DNA of 34,689 nt from JAWXBG01 sp044375415 (GCA_044375415.1 JBILMS010000037.1:1-34689), one strand, 5' to 3'; positions 8,474 through 17,415 are shown, counted from the first letter of the stretch. A program made the numbers and translations. The notes: generated by a model from the sequence alone, not told the origin.

Positions 8474-10366
8474 TTAGATTTTCCAAATCAACATTACAAT
8501 TAATCCAATTACCATGGCGGCAATGTATATGTACATAGTGCCATTCTGTAATTTTCTCAGTTGACTTCCAAGGTTGCGCGTAAAACTTCCGGAACCTTCT
8601 ACCACTCCATCTATCATCTTTGGTTCAACAACTCGTGCAAAAAACGAACTCATTCGATCTAATGGTTTACGAACAAGACTTTCATAAATTTCATCAAACC
8701 AATATTTGTTGAGCATCGTTTTGTGCAATGAACTTTCAATTTGATTGTCCTCCAAAGCGAGTTGTCCTTTTTTCTTGTAGATGCTCCATGCGTAGTAAGT
8801 ACTCGCAAGAGCAACCAATGTGGCGACTGCTATAAGAATCGTTTCCATACCAATTTCCATGTGCGATTTGTATTCCACCACAGAAGTACTCAAGTAGTGA
8901 TCTAGCCAATGTGGAAAATGAATGGTATGTCCGATGGCATGAGGGAAACCGATGAAACCGGCAATACAAGAGAACATGGCAAGCACCACCAAAGGAATGG
9001 TCATCGACTTTGGCGATTCATGCAAGTGATGTTCCTGATCATGTGTGCCTCTGAATTTTCCGTGAAAGGTGAGGAAGTAAAGTCGGAACATATAAAAAGC
9101 CGTGAGTGCCGAAGCTCCTGTTGCCAATACAAACACAAGCATATTATTTTCGAAGGCAACAGCTACAATTTGATCTTTCGAGAAGAAACCTGCTAACGGT
9201 GGAATACCGGCGATGGCAATGGTTCCAATCAAAAAAGTGGTATGCGTTATGGGCATCCATTTTTTCAGCCCACCCATTCTACGAATGTCTTGTTCTCCGC
9301 CCATAGCGTGAATAACTGAACCACTTCCCAAGAAGAGTAGGGCCTTGAAGAAGGCGTGAGTGATCACGTGAAATACAGCAATACTATATGCACCTAATCC
9401 AAGTGCAATGAACATAAATCCAAGTTGCGAAACGGTAGAGTAGGCAAGTACTTTTTTGATATCGTTTTGAGTGAGTGCTATAGTTGCTCCGAGTAGGGCT
9501 GTGAACATACCTACCCAAATTACAACTTGGCTCGCTGTTTCGCTGGCTGCAAATAAATCGCTGCTTCTTGCTACCATGTAAATACCGGCCGTCACCATGG
9601 TAGCCGCGTGGATAAGTGCAGATACAGGTGTTGGTCCGGCCATCGCATCCGGCAGCCAGGTGTGCAATGGAATTTGAGCGCTCTTGCCCATTGCACCAAT
9701 GAAGAAAAGTATGGCAACCGACGTGGTCATTTCATTGCTTAATGATCCGGCCGAACCATTAATGAAAAGTTCGTTGAAGTTTAAGGATCCGGCTTGAAAA
9801 AATAATAAACACATTCCAAGTATAAAACCGAGATCGCCGATGCGATTCATTATAAACGCCTTCTTCGCTGCGTCGTTGTTTTTCATATCCTTCGACCAGA
9901 AACCGATGAGAAGGAAAGAACACAGACCCACACCTTCCCAACCAACAAACATGGTTAGGTAAGAGTCGCCCAAAACAAGAATTAACATGAAAAAGACGAA
10001 TAGATTCAGGTAGGCAAAAAAGCGATTGAAACCCTCATCATCGTGCATGTATCCGGTGGAGTAGACATGGATTAAAAATCCCACACCGGTAATAAAAAGG
10101 AGATATATGCTAGAGAGGGGGTCAACTAAAAAACTAATGTTTACGCTGAGGTCACCTGCTTTAATCCAATCAAATACTGGGACTATCACTGCATTTCCGC
10201 CATGGAGTTGCGTAGTGAAAACCAAAACTGAAACAACGAACGAAAGCAAAACAGAACCGGATGCAAGCGTTCCGATAAAGGTTTTGGACAATCCTTTTCC
10301 TACAAAAACAATGTATAGGAATGACACCAGTGGAAAGAGAGGAACGAGGGATACAAGTTTTTCCAT
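8474..10366 (-). CDS. nuoL: NADH-quinone oxidoreductase subunit L
   Basis: 630 residues, the distal antiporter-like subunit with the long lateral helix along the membrane arm. Landmarks are YLTMFVGWEGVGLCSFLLIG, then IGAMGKSAQIPLHTWLPDAM (proton-path Lys and His) and MAGPTPVSALIHAATMVTAG, then NDIKKVLAYSTVSQLGFMFI. The C-terminus has further helices and an amphipathic segment (KTMLNKYWFDEIYESLVRKP), as expected for NuoL. Length is normal. A 95-bp gap separates it from nuoK, the largest within the H-N block. Confidence 0.97.
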   Translation of the reverse strand: MEKLVSLVPLFPLVSFLYIVFVGKGLSKTFIGTLASGSVLLSFVVSVLVFTTQLHGGNAVIVPVFDWIKAGDLSVNISFLVDPLSSIYLLFITGVGFLIHVYSTGYMHDDEGFNRFFAYLNLFVFFMLILVLGDSYLTMFVGWEGVGLCSFLLIGFWSKDMKNNDAAKKAFIMNRIGDLGFILGMCLLFFQAGSLNFNELFINGSAGSLSNEMTTSVAILFFIGAMGKSAQIPLHTWLPDAMAGPTPVSALIHAATMVTAGIYMVARSSDLFAASETASQVVIWVGMFTALLGATIALTQNDIKKVLAYSTVSQLGFMFIALGLGAYSIAVFHVITHAFFKALLFLGSGSVIHAMGGEQDIRRMGGLKKWMPITHTTFLIGTIAIAGIPPLAGFFSKDQIVAVAFENNMLVFVLATGASALTAFYMFRLYFLTFHGKFRGTHDQEHHLHESPKSMTIPLVVLAMFSCIAGFIGFPHAIGHTIHFPHWLDHYLSTSVVEYKSHMEIGMETILIAVATLVALASTYYAWSIYKKKGQLALEDNQIESSLHKTMLNKYWFDEIYESLVRKPLDRMSSFFARVVEPKMIDGVVEGSGSFTRNLGSQLRKLQNGTMYIYIAAMVIGLIVMLIWKI

Positions 10367-10461
10367 ACGTCGGTTTTGTTCAGAGTGCCAATTTTATTTT
10401 GTGATGAATTTAGATTGCTTTGCAGTTTTCGAAATTCATCGAAATTTATTTCATTGATGTA

Positions 10462-10779
10462 TCAACCTTTCAAACGATCGAGTACATCGGTATTTGTAGT
10501 GTGCATGTTTCTATAAAGCATCATGAGTATTGCAAGTCCTACGGCTACTTCCGCGGCTGCTACTACCATGATGAAAAACACAAATATTTGTCCGTCAGTT
10601 TGTCCCCACATCTTGGAAAAGGCAACGAGAGCGATATTTACGGCATTGAGCATCAACTCAACACACATAAACATAATGATCGCGTTGCGGCGCAACATGA
10701 TTCCAAAGGTACCAAGTGCAAAAAGCACAATAGCCAAGAGGAGATAGTGATGAATAGTTATTCCGGGGATCAGCTCCAT
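10462..10779 (-). CDS. nuoK: NADH-quinone oxidoreductase subunit K
   Basis: 105 residues with three membrane helices, normal for NuoK. The motif IIMFMCVELMLNAVNIALVA carries the conserved membrane Glu that forms part of the proton path; a second acidic residue follows in AAAEVAVGLAIL. Its start codon overlaps the nuoJ stop by one base (10779), so translation is probably coupled. Confidence 0.96.
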   Translation of the reverse strand: MELIPGITIHHYLLLAIVLFALGTFGIMLRRNAIIMFMCVELMLNAVNIALVAFSKMWGQTDGQIFVFFIMVVAAAEVAVGLAILMMLYRNMHTTNTDVLDRLKG

Positions 10780-11282
10780 TATGCTTTACTTTTTTTTGAG
10801 AGATAAACAGCACCAACCATAGCTGCTAGAAAAAGGATAGATGCCAATTCGAAAGGCAATAAATATTCTTTGAAAAGAACAGTACCAATATTTTCTACAA
10901 GTCCGGCTTGCTCGGGATTCGGGCCTCTTGAACTTGCTTGTATACCGGCTTTGTGAAGTGCAGATACCAGAACAAGCATCAACACTCCACCAGATACCAC
11001 AGCAAGCGCTTTGGATATAAATCCCTTTCTTGTTTCTTGAAGATTGTTCAAGTTCAACATCATGATTACATAAAGAAATAAAACCATGATGGCTCCGGCA
11101 TAGACGATGATGTGAACAGCACCCAAGAAAGGCGCATTCAACAAAAAGTAATGTCCGGCAATGGCAAAAAAGGTGACGATCAGAGATAATACACTGTACA
11201 CCGGATTTTTGCTGAAAATCATTCCCACTGCGCTGAAGACAGCTACAAATGTGAGAAACCAGAATATATATTGTGTCAGCAT
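10779..11282 (-). CDS. nuoJ: NADH-quinone oxidoreductase subunit J
   Basis: 167 residues, five membrane helices. The typical NuoJ third-helix segment is present (GAVHIIVYAGAIMVLFLYVI), followed by MMLNLNN. Length is normal. It begins 15 bp after the nuoI stop and overlaps nuoK by one base. Confidence 0.95.
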   Translation of the reverse strand: MLTQYIFWFLTFVAVFSAVGMIFSKNPVYSVLSLIVTFFAIAGHYFLLNAPFLGAVHIIVYAGAIMVLFLYVIMMLNLNNLQETRKGFISKALAVVSGGVLMLVLVSALHKAGIQASSRGPNPEQAGLVENIGTVLFKEYLLPFELASILFLAAMVGAVYLSKKSKA

Positions 11283-11297
11283 AAAAATATCTGTCTG

Positions 11298-11903
11298 TTA
11301 GTGTCCGCGACCAATTCTAGGTTTAGGATCTTGAAAGGTGCGGTTATGATAATGTTTTTTGTCGTTTTTAAACTCCAATACTTCTTCAGTTTGTCGTTTC
11401 GAAACGTCTATGCGTTGATCGATGGATTCAACTAATATGTCTTTGCCAAATATTTCTTCACCCCGAGTGAACGAAGATGGAACAATGCGATCAGTGAGGA
11501 AAATGGCTTCTTTCGGACAGGCTTCTTCACACAGACCACAAAAGATACAACGAAGCATATTGATCTCATAGATCTTCGCATACTTCTCTTCGCGGTACAA
11601 ATTTTCTTCCCCTTTTTTACGTTCCGCACTTTCCATGGTGATGGCTTCTGCGGGACAAGCGACGGCACAAAGTCCGCAAGCAGTGCAGCGTTCAGCACCT
11701 GCCTCATCGCGTTTCAGCACGTGTTGTCCGCGATACACGGGAGCAAATTCGCGTTTTGTATCGGGATATCGAATAGTAGGAGTACGTTTAAACAAGTGTG
11801 AAAACGTAATCATCATACCCTTGAAAATAGCAGGAAGGTAGAGCCGTTCGGCGAGAGTGAGCTCTCTGAAGGTTACGGTTTTGCTTCTATTGGTTAATGG
11901 CAT
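11298..11903 (-). CDS. nuoI: NADH-quinone oxidoreductase subunit I (2x[4Fe-4S] ferredoxin)
   Basis: 201 residues. It carries the two [4Fe-4S] clusters N6a and N6b in the peripheral arm, bound by CTACGLCAVACP and CIFCGLCEEACP. These are two complete CxxCxxCxxxCP motifs with no substitutions. The N-terminal helix region (ERLYLPAIFKGMMITFSHLF) packs against the membrane arm. The C-terminal tail (HNRTFQDPKPRIGRGH) is basic. It begins 30 bp after nuoH. Confidence 0.97.
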   Translation of the reverse strand: MPLTNRSKTVTFRELTLAERLYLPAIFKGMMITFSHLFKRTPTIRYPDTKREFAPVYRGQHVLKRDEAGAERCTACGLCAVACPAEAITMESAERKKGEENLYREEKYAKIYEINMLRCIFCGLCEEACPKEAIFLTDRIVPSSFTRGEEIFGKDILVESIDQRIDVSKRQTEEVLEFKNDKKHYHNRTFQDPKPRIGRGH

Positions 11904-11933
11904 GATTGTGTTTTTATCTGTTCTTTCTTTACG

Positions 11934-12986
11934 TTATCCATTTAGTTTTCCGAGGAAATACATCACCAATCCGGTGATGAAAATATTGGCAATAGCCAGA
12001 GGTAACAACACTTTCCATCCAAGATTCATCAGTTGATCGTAGCGGAAACGCGGAAGTGTCCAACGAACCCACATAAAGAACAAAATGAAGCCTATAACTT
12101 TTCCGAAGAAAATAGCAGTTTGAAGTAATGTTAAGCCATTGGATGAAAGACCCAGTGCTTCGGCAAGTTCATGCTGATAAGGGAAATTGTATCCACCGAA
12201 GTAGAGAGTAACCATTACAGCCGAAGAAATAAACATGTTGATGTACTCGGCGAATAAATAAAGCCCGAGTTTCATAGAGGAGTATTCGGTGTGATAACCT
12301 CCTACAAGTTCCGACTCACATTCGGCGAGGTCAAAGGGTGCGCGATTGGTTTCAGCAAAAGCACAAATCATAAAGATCAAAAACCCGAGCGGCTGATAAA
12401 CGATATTAGCCAAACCGGCATCTTGTTGAGCTACAATTTCTCGAAGGCTCAAAGTTCCTGTCAACATTACCAAAGCGATAATCGACAAACCCATCGCAAT
12501 TTCATAGCTGATCATTTGGGAGGATGCACGCAAGGCTCCGAGCAAAGAGTATTTGTTATTCGATGCCCAGCCTCCGATCATGATTCCATAGATACCCATC
12601 GAAACGACACCAAACATGTACAGGATTCCGATATTGATGTCGGTGATTTGAAGTGGGAAAGTGGTGTCTCCAACGGTCAGATTTCCACCCCAAGGTATTA
12701 CAACACTGACCATACAAGCTGTAAGCATAAAGAAACACGGACCCAGAATAAACAACCACTTATTCGCTTTGTCCGGTATCATTTCCTCTTTCATAAACAT
12801 TTTCACCCCATCGGCTAATGGCTGAAATAATCCGAAAATACCCGCTCTGTTAGGGCCTACACGGTCCTGCAAAATGGCAGACACCTTGCGTTCTGCCCAA
12901 GTGGCATAGGCCGCCACCCCAAGGGAAATGACGAATATGATGACACACAAAAAAATGGAGTAAATCAATTCGGGGCTCAAACTCAT
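11934..12986 (-). CDS. nuoH: NADH-quinone oxidoreductase subunit H
   Basis: 350 residues with eight or nine membrane helices, normal for NuoH. It forms the quinone-access chamber between the peripheral and membrane arms. Conserved blocks are RVGPNRAGIFGLFQPLADGV and KMFMKEEMIPDKANKWLF near the N-terminus, then the acidic quinone-site loop FAETNRAPFDLAECESELVG and GYHTEYSSMKLGLYLFAEYI. It is the first gene of the compact nuoH-N block and has its own candidate promoter box at 13009-13016, 23 bp before the ATG. Confidence 0.97.
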   Translation of the reverse strand: MSLSPELIYSIFLCVIIFVISLGVAAYATWAERKVSAILQDRVGPNRAGIFGLFQPLADGVKMFMKEEMIPDKANKWLFILGPCFFMLTACMVSVVIPWGGNLTVGDTTFPLQITDINIGILYMFGVVSMGIYGIMIGGWASNNKYSLLGALRASSQMISYEIAMGLSIIALVMLTGTLSLREIVAQQDAGLANIVYQPLGFLIFMICAFAETNRAPFDLAECESELVGGYHTEYSSMKLGLYLFAEYINMFISSAVMVTLYFGGYNFPYQHELAEALGLSSNGLTLLQTAIFFGKVIGFILFFMWVRWTLPRFRYDQLMNLGWKVLLPLAIANIFITGLVMYFLGKLNG

Positions 12987-13008
12987 GACAGGTTTCTAAT
13001 AATAGCGG

Positions 13009-13016
13009 CAAATGTA
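13009..13016 (-). promoter_or_regulatory. candidate -7 box for nuoH-N
   Basis: Read on the minus strand it is TACATTTG, a perfect match to the Bacteroidota -7 consensus TAnnTTTG. It would place the transcript start about 15-20 bases before the nuoH ATG. A TTTG at 13047-13044 (minus strand) could be a -33 box, but its spacing of 27 is longer than the usual 19-21. It lies in the 167-bp gap after the T9SS insert and would let nuoH-N be expressed separately from nuoG. Confidence 0.4.
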
Positions 13017-13153
13017 CCTTTCGAGGGCTTATTTGAAACAGGCCAAAGAGTCTTTTTTTTACATGCTAACCAACAATTTTCATCCTCCGATGCTAAACTC
13101 GAGGTTAAAATTCTCCTTAACACCGGAATATACGAAAAAAAAAACGGTATAAA

Positions 13154-14245
13154 CTACCTGATTTCCAGTGTTTTCGAAAAGCGACTAAGGTCATTGATGA
13201 GCACCACTTGATAAATGCCTGTACTAAGACCGATCAAATCAATGCGATTTGGGCTTTGAAAGATGGTTCCTTTTTTCACAACTTGCCCCATTGGATTGAA
13301 GAGTTGATACTCAAAAGTACCGGTCATTGATTCATAGACCAGATTTAGTTCGTCGAAGGCAGGATTCGGGTAAATCACAAAAGGAATATGTTCTGATTCA
13401 TCTGTAGATCCAAAAAGCACCAGAAGTTCAATTATTACAACATCTCCAACACATCCGGTTTCGGTGGTTTCAACTACACTTAAAATATCATTTCCTTCTT
13501 CCAGCCAAGAGATCGAGACTTCGTTGGTTCCTTGTCCGGTGATTGTCGTATTAAGTTGTGTGGACCATTCATAGGTACTTCCCGGAGTGGAAGTATAAGA
13601 AAAGCTATACGGTTCTTCCAAAGCGCCGATCAAATTTGAGCCGGTAATGGCGAACACGTCAACATAATCGCAGTTGCCGGGGTCTGTGGCAAGGAAATTA
13701 TAATTGCATGCGGTTTCGTCCTGGCAACCAACGATTTCAAGTTCATCGCAAACACCATCTATATCAATGTCCGAAAGGCACATTCCATCGCAGTTGTAGT
13801 ATTCTATAGGGTAGATACAAGAATTGTCATTATCCGTAGCTTCTGCATTAAAGTTGCATGCTGCGAGATCAGTGCATCCGGGTATTTCCTGTTGGTCGCA
13901 GATGCCATCATCATCGGCATCTTGAATGCAATTACCGTCGCAATCGTAGTAGGTTTCAGGGTAAGTGCAACTGCCGTTTTCATCGGTTGCATCTTCCGAG
14001 TAGTTGCAAGCCAATGGGTCTGTACATCCGGGAATTTCCAGTTGATCGCAAACGGCATCGCCATCTAAGTCATTCAAACAAATACCCTCACATGTGTAAT
14101 ACTCTTGAGCAAATTCACAAGAACCATTCTCCTGATTTGCCGAAGAATTGTAATTGCATGCAAGTGGATCGGTACAGCCTTCGGTTATTTGTGAATAAGA
14201 AGAAATGGAAAAACACAGACAAATGAAGTAGAGAATATTTTTCAC
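13154..14245 (-). CDS. T9SS-secreted protein with Cys-rich CTDPxACN repeats
   Basis: 363 residues, beginning with a signal peptide (MKNILYFICLCFSISSYSQ). Residues 20-190 hold four repeats of about 48 residues. Each starts with GCTDPLACNYN or a close variant (GCTDLAACNFN, GCQDETACNYN). Between them lie a Cys-flanked segment such as YYDCDGNCIQDADDDGICDQ, with Asp spacing like calcium-binding thrombospondin type-3 or dockerin-type loops. The C-terminal 75 residues form a type A Por sorting domain (FVIYPNPAFDELNL to FSKTLEIR), so the protein should cross the outer membrane through the type IX system and be anchored or released. Its ligand is unknown. It sits alone between nuoH and nuoG on the same strand, which is unusual for a complex I locus. 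Confidence 0.85.
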   Translation of the reverse strand: MKNILYFICLCFSISSYSQITEGCTDPLACNYNSSANQENGSCEFAQEYYTCEGICLNDLDGDAVCDQLEIPGCTDPLACNYSEDATDENGSCTYPETYYDCDGNCIQDADDDGICDQQEIPGCTDLAACNFNAEATDNDNSCIYPIEYYNCDGMCLSDIDIDGVCDELEIVGCQDETACNYNFLATDPGNCDYVDVFAITGSNLIGALEEPYSFSYTSTPGSTYEWSTQLNTTITGQGTNEVSISWLEEGNDILSVVETTETGCVGDVVIIELLVLFGSTDESEHIPFVIYPNPAFDELNLVYESMTGTFEYQLFNPMGQVVKKGTIFQSPNRIDLIGLSTGIYQVVLINDLSRFSKTLEIR

Positions 14246-14345
14246 GCTTTTTCAGTTTATAATACAAAGTAACGACAAATACACCTAAAGGGCGTGTATT
14301 TAACAGTAACGACATTACTAATCAAGTCGGAAAAGGACGCTTGGA

Positions 14346-15359
14346 TTATTTGTTATTTGGGTCCAAAGCGCCATGACCTAATCCTACTTTCTGACCATGT
14401 GGAAGGGCCTTTAGTTGGCGTTCGGTAGTGGCTTTCAGGGCTTGCACAGTTTGGTAATGATTGGCAGAAATAACTGAATGACGATCAATATTAGAAGGTC
14501 CTTCAATTACCCAATCTTTCGTCTCTTTTTTATCAAAACGACAGGTATTGCAGATCCAATCTTCTACTTCGCCATATTGGTCTTTACGACCCGTAACCCG
14601 AAGAACTTCTTCTCCCTTGTACCATAATCTTACTTTGCCGGCACAGGTTGGACAATCGCGGTGCGCATCTACCGGTTTGGTATACCATACGCGACTTTTA
14701 AAGCGGAATGTCTTGTCTGTTAAAGCTCCCACAGGACAAACATCGATCACATTCCCCGACATTTCATTGTCGATAGAATTTTGAATATACGTAGAGATCT
14801 CGGCCACTTCGCCGCGATTGATAACGCCATGTACACGATCATCGGTGAGTTGATCCGCTACTTTTACACAGCGGTAGCAAAGGATGCAGCGGTTCATGTG
14901 CAATTGCACTTTATCACCTATGTCGATACGCTCAAATTCACGACGCGGGAATTCGTAGCGAGTTCCGGCTTTTCCGTTGTCGTATCCCAAATCCTGAAGA
15001 TGACATTCACCTGCCTGATCGCACACCGGACAATCAAGGGGGTGGTTCATCAATAAGAATTCCACTACTCCGGCGCGGGCTTCGAGCAAATCCGGAGAAG
15101 TGATATTTTGAACTTCCATGCCGTCCATTACTGTGGTTCTGCAAGAAGCCACCGGTTTTGGCATCGGACGTGGGTCCTTTTCGCTGCCTTTGGTAACTTT
15201 TACAATGCACGTGCGACAGTATCCTCCACTGGTTTTTAGCTTGGAGTAATAACACATGGCAGGTGGAACTATTTCACCACCGATCATGCGGGCTGCATTC
15301 AGTATGGTGGTTCCATCAGGTACTTCGGCTGTTATGCCATCTATGGTGATTTTGGCCAT
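14346..15359 (-). CDS. nuoG: NADH-quinone oxidoreductase subunit G, short form
   Basis: 337 residues from ATG 15359 (MAKITIDGITAEVPDG). The frame is open to 15401, but the extra 14 residues look untranslated. The [2Fe-2S] cluster N1b is bound by Cys36, 48, 51 and 73. Next come the His/Cys motif HPLDCPVCDQAGEC and the motif CILCYRC, with a later Cys in NVIDVCPVGALTDK, for the [4Fe-4S] clusters. Four more Cys, in CPTC and CNTCRF, may bind a further cluster. The protein ends there. The large molybdopterin-oxidoreductase-like domain that makes NuoG 700-900 residues in many bacteria is absent. Short NuoG forms are known in Flavobacteria-like lineages, so this is probably ancestral to the group rather than a recent truncation. 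The terminator at 15505-15530 separates it from yceI, so it needs its own promoter. Confidence 0.88.
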   Translation of the reverse strand: MAKITIDGITAEVPDGTTILNAARMIGGEIVPPAMCYYSKLKTSGGYCRTCIVKVTKGSEKDPRPMPKPVASCRTTVMDGMEVQNITSPDLLEARAGVVEFLLMNHPLDCPVCDQAGECHLQDLGYDNGKAGTRYEFPRREFERIDIGDKVQLHMNRCILCYRCVKVADQLTDDRVHGVINRGEVAEISTYIQNSIDNEMSGNVIDVCPVGALTDKTFRFKSRVWYTKPVDAHRDCPTCAGKVRLWYKGEEVLRVTGRKDQYGEVEDWICNTCRFDKKETKDWVIEGPSNIDRHSVISANHYQTVQALKATTERQLKALPHGQKVGLGHGALDPNNK

Positions 15360-15504
15360 ATCGCGCAATAAATTCTTTTGTCCAATTCTTAGGTGTCGCA
15401 AAAGTCGTATAAAACCTTTCTTAATTCAATTTTTTGGAGAAAATCATAGTAAAGACTTTTGATCTAATGATTACCTGAGTTAGGGATTGATTTTCAGGTA
15501 TCAA

Positions 15505-15530
15505 AAAAGGCCGGATAATCCCGGCCTTTT
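15505..15530. terminator. bidirectional rho-independent terminator
   Basis: A perfect 10-bp stem, AAAAGGCCGG and CCGGCCTTTT, around the loop ATAATC, with A and T tracts on the two sides. It lies 21 bp past the yceI stop and should end the yceI transcript before nuoG. Confidence 0.8.
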
Positions 15531-15550
15531 CAATTGATATGATGAATCGC

Positions 15551-16078
15551 TTACTTCGCGAATTGTACTTCAGCATGAATTTTCACGTCTTCACTCACGA
15601 GCACTCCACCGGCTTCGATCGGAGCATTCCAGGTAAGACCCCAGTCATTTCTATTGATTTTGCCATTCAGGCTAAATCCGGCTTTGGTATTTCCCCATGG
15701 GTCTTTTCCGATACCACCAAATTCCACATCGAAGGTAGCTGGTTTTACAGTCCCGCGAATCGAAAGATTGCCGTGAAGTTTGTAATCGTTTCCGGAAACC
15801 TTTTCCATTTTGGTGCTTTCGAAAGTCAATTTAGGATGATTTTCAGCATCAAAGAAATCGGCTGATTTCAAGTGACCATCGCGCTGTTCATTTCCTGTGT
15901 TTACAGTTGCCACATCTGCACTGAAGTTCACTTTTGCAGTTGCGAAATCTTCTTCTTCGGTTTCAACATCAGCACTGAAATTTCCAAAAGAACCGCTAAC
16001 ATTGGTAATCATAAGGTGACGAACTTTAAAACCCAATTCGCTGTGAGTAGGGTCGAGGTTCCATTTTACACTTGCCAT
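15551..16078 (-). CDS. YceI-family lipocalin-like protein
   Basis: 175 residues, the full length of one YceI domain. It starts directly with the first strand, WNLDPTHSELGFKVRHLMIT, and continues through VSGSFGNFSADVE, the helix-linked NTGNEQRDGHLKSADFFDAE, NHPKLTFEST and GNLSIRGTVKPATFDVEFGG. YceI proteins form a beta-barrel that holds a long polyisoprenoid or similar lipid. No signal peptide is present, so this form is probably cytoplasmic, unlike periplasmic E. coli YceI. It sits between nuoG and nuoF with its own terminator. A link to quinone handling is tempting but not shown by the sequence. Confidence 0.9.
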   Translation of the reverse strand: MASVKWNLDPTHSELGFKVRHLMITNVSGSFGNFSADVETEEEDFATAKVNFSADVATVNTGNEQRDGHLKSADFFDAENHPKLTFESTKMEKVSGNDYKLHGNLSIRGTVKPATFDVEFGGIGKDPWGNTKAGFSLNGKINRNDWGLTWNAPIEAGGVLVSEDVKIHAEVQFAK

Positions 16079-16370
16079 TTTTTTCGTATTTAAATTTATT
16101 TGTGCAAAGGTTCAACTACCGTGCTGTCCCGCTCATTGACGTGCATCAAGAAAGAGGATTGACCTGGATCAATTAGCCAATTACTGTGGTCCGGTAAAAA
16201 CTGAAATGCCAAATATGCTCTTTCATTTTGCTGAATATCTAAAAGTAAATCTTCAAGCGAAACGCTTTGAACGTCAAGTGCATTTCAACGTTTCGTTAAA
16301 GGAGATGCACCCACCATCGACAAGCTCAGTTACACGGCTGCGCTCGGGTACCGACAATCTAATAAATGAA

Positions 16371-16417
16371 GGGGGGGAGAAAAGGGGGCCGCGAAGCGGC
16401 CCCCTTTTCTCCCCCCC
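16371..16417. repeat. perfect 22-bp inverted repeat (GGCCGC-core element)
   Basis: Left arm 16371-16392 is seven G, AGAAAA, five G, then CCGC; the loop is GAA; the right arm 16396-16417 is its exact complement. Partial copies of the right half lie at 1-15 (CGAAGCGGCCCCCTC) and at 34373-34400 (GGCCGC-GCA-GCGGCC followed by TTTTTCTCCCCCC). It is followed by the hairpin repeat at 16438. Confidence 0.85.
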
Positions 16418-16437
16418 TGTCAAACAAATTCAACGGT

Positions 16438-16457
16438 CCCCGAGCGAAGCCGAGGGG
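16438..16457 (+). repeat. GC-rich hairpin repeat, copy D
   Basis: Identical to the 20-bp element at 49-68, again preceded by CGGT and followed by GT. Confidence 0.8.
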
Positions 16458-16563
16458 TGTGATCGATATGTTTTACCGGACAACAGTGATTATCCCATCA
16501 GCACATTAATAATCGGCGGATAGAATAAATACTCCGGTCAAGTCAAAATTTGAAGTTGTGTGT

Positions 16564-17415
16564 TTACTCTCCCATCGGATTTTGTGGAGATTGGTTTCTT
16601 GATAAGGGGTAATTCACCCCAAACATTCCATCCCATTCCGTGAAAAAGAAATGTTGGGCGGCACGATCATTAAAGTCGGCACCGTGCGTAATGATGTCAG
16701 GCATATTGATAAAACCCTTTTTCATTTCAGCTTTGATGAAAAAATACTTGAATAAGATCAACTCAAAGCCGAGTTTTACATCCACTCCATAGCCGGCTAA
16801 GTGAAACGCATCATGACGAGGATTACCCATTAATGTCACATTGGTTTTAGGGAATAAAGCACCTACTCCTGCGCCAACAAACGTGTTAAATTGAAATTTG
16901 GGTTTTTGATATAAGTTTTCAAAATATTCGACTTCGGTATTGATATAATTCAGTCCATCTGTGTGTTCGAATTTTAGAAATCTGGGATGAAGATAAATCT
17001 CACCATTGTGCAGCAAATCATCGTACGCATTGTTAGGCAATGTACCTTCGATGTTAACATCTACCCAATTTACCATTACGTATTTCATGTGATCCACGCC
17101 AAGGGAAAGAGCAATTTTATCGGTTAAAAAGTATCCCAAGCGCATATTGGTTTGAGGTATGGTAATAGTTCCGGGGTTGAAGTACAACTCCGCATCAAAT
17201 TCGCTCTGACGGTCATTTGCTGATACATCAAGTAACGTGAAATCATAATTATCGCCGGTGAAATGAATGTCGCTGTTGGAGTAGTGCGCACGATTCCATC
17301 CCCAACCAAAGTAGATCTGTCCTTTTCGTGCGAGTGGTTTAAATAGCTGTGCCTCCGAAAGAAGTGATAAGAGTATAAAAGATAGGATAAGAGATATTCG
17401 GAGGATGCTATTCAT
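16564..17415 (-). CDS. putative outer-membrane beta-barrel protein
   Basis: 283 residues with a signal peptide (MNSILRISLILSFILLSLLSEAQ). The mature part is rich in alternating hydrophobic/polar strands with aromatic ends, such as KGQIYFGWGWNRAHYS, MRLGYFLTDKIALSLGVDHM, FNTFVGAGVGALFPKTNVTL and YFFIKAEMKKGFI, which suggests an 8- to 12-stranded outer-membrane barrel. I cannot name a family with confidence; an acyloxyacyl-hydrolase- or OmpW-like barrel is possible. There is no T9SS tail. It is divergent from the patatin gene with about 80 bp between starts. Both lie in the insert between nuoG and nuoF. Confidence 0.65.
   Translation of the reverse strand: MNSILRISLILSFILLSLLSEAQLFKPLARKGQIYFGWGWNRAHYSNSDIHFTGDNYDFTLLDVSANDRQSEFDAELYFNPGTITIPQTNMRLGYFLTDKIALSLGVDHMKYVMVNWVDVNIEGTLPNNAYDDLLHNGEIYLHPRFLKFEHTDGLNYINTEVEYFENLYQKPKFQFNTFVGAGVGALFPKTNVTLMGNPRHDAFHLAGYGVDVKLGFELILFKYFFIKAEMKKGFINMPDIITHGADFNDRAAQHFFFTEWDGMFGVNYPLSRNQSPQNPMGE

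Larger units (their letters stand above)
16079..16563. other. 485-bp repeat-rich intergenic region
   Basis: No convincing gene. It holds the large inverted repeat at 16371-16417, a hairpin repeat at 16438-16457, and a stretch near 16309-16355 (CATCGACAAGCTCAGTTACA and GGCTGCGCTCGGGTACC) that looks like a diverged repeat of the same kind. A frame at 16206-16523 runs straight through these repeats and is not a credible protein. Confidence 0.7.

Noticed and set aside
16206..16523. Plus-strand reading frame of about 105 codons
   Set aside because: It reads straight through the 22-bp inverted repeat and the 20-bp repeat; the product is low in family-like features.
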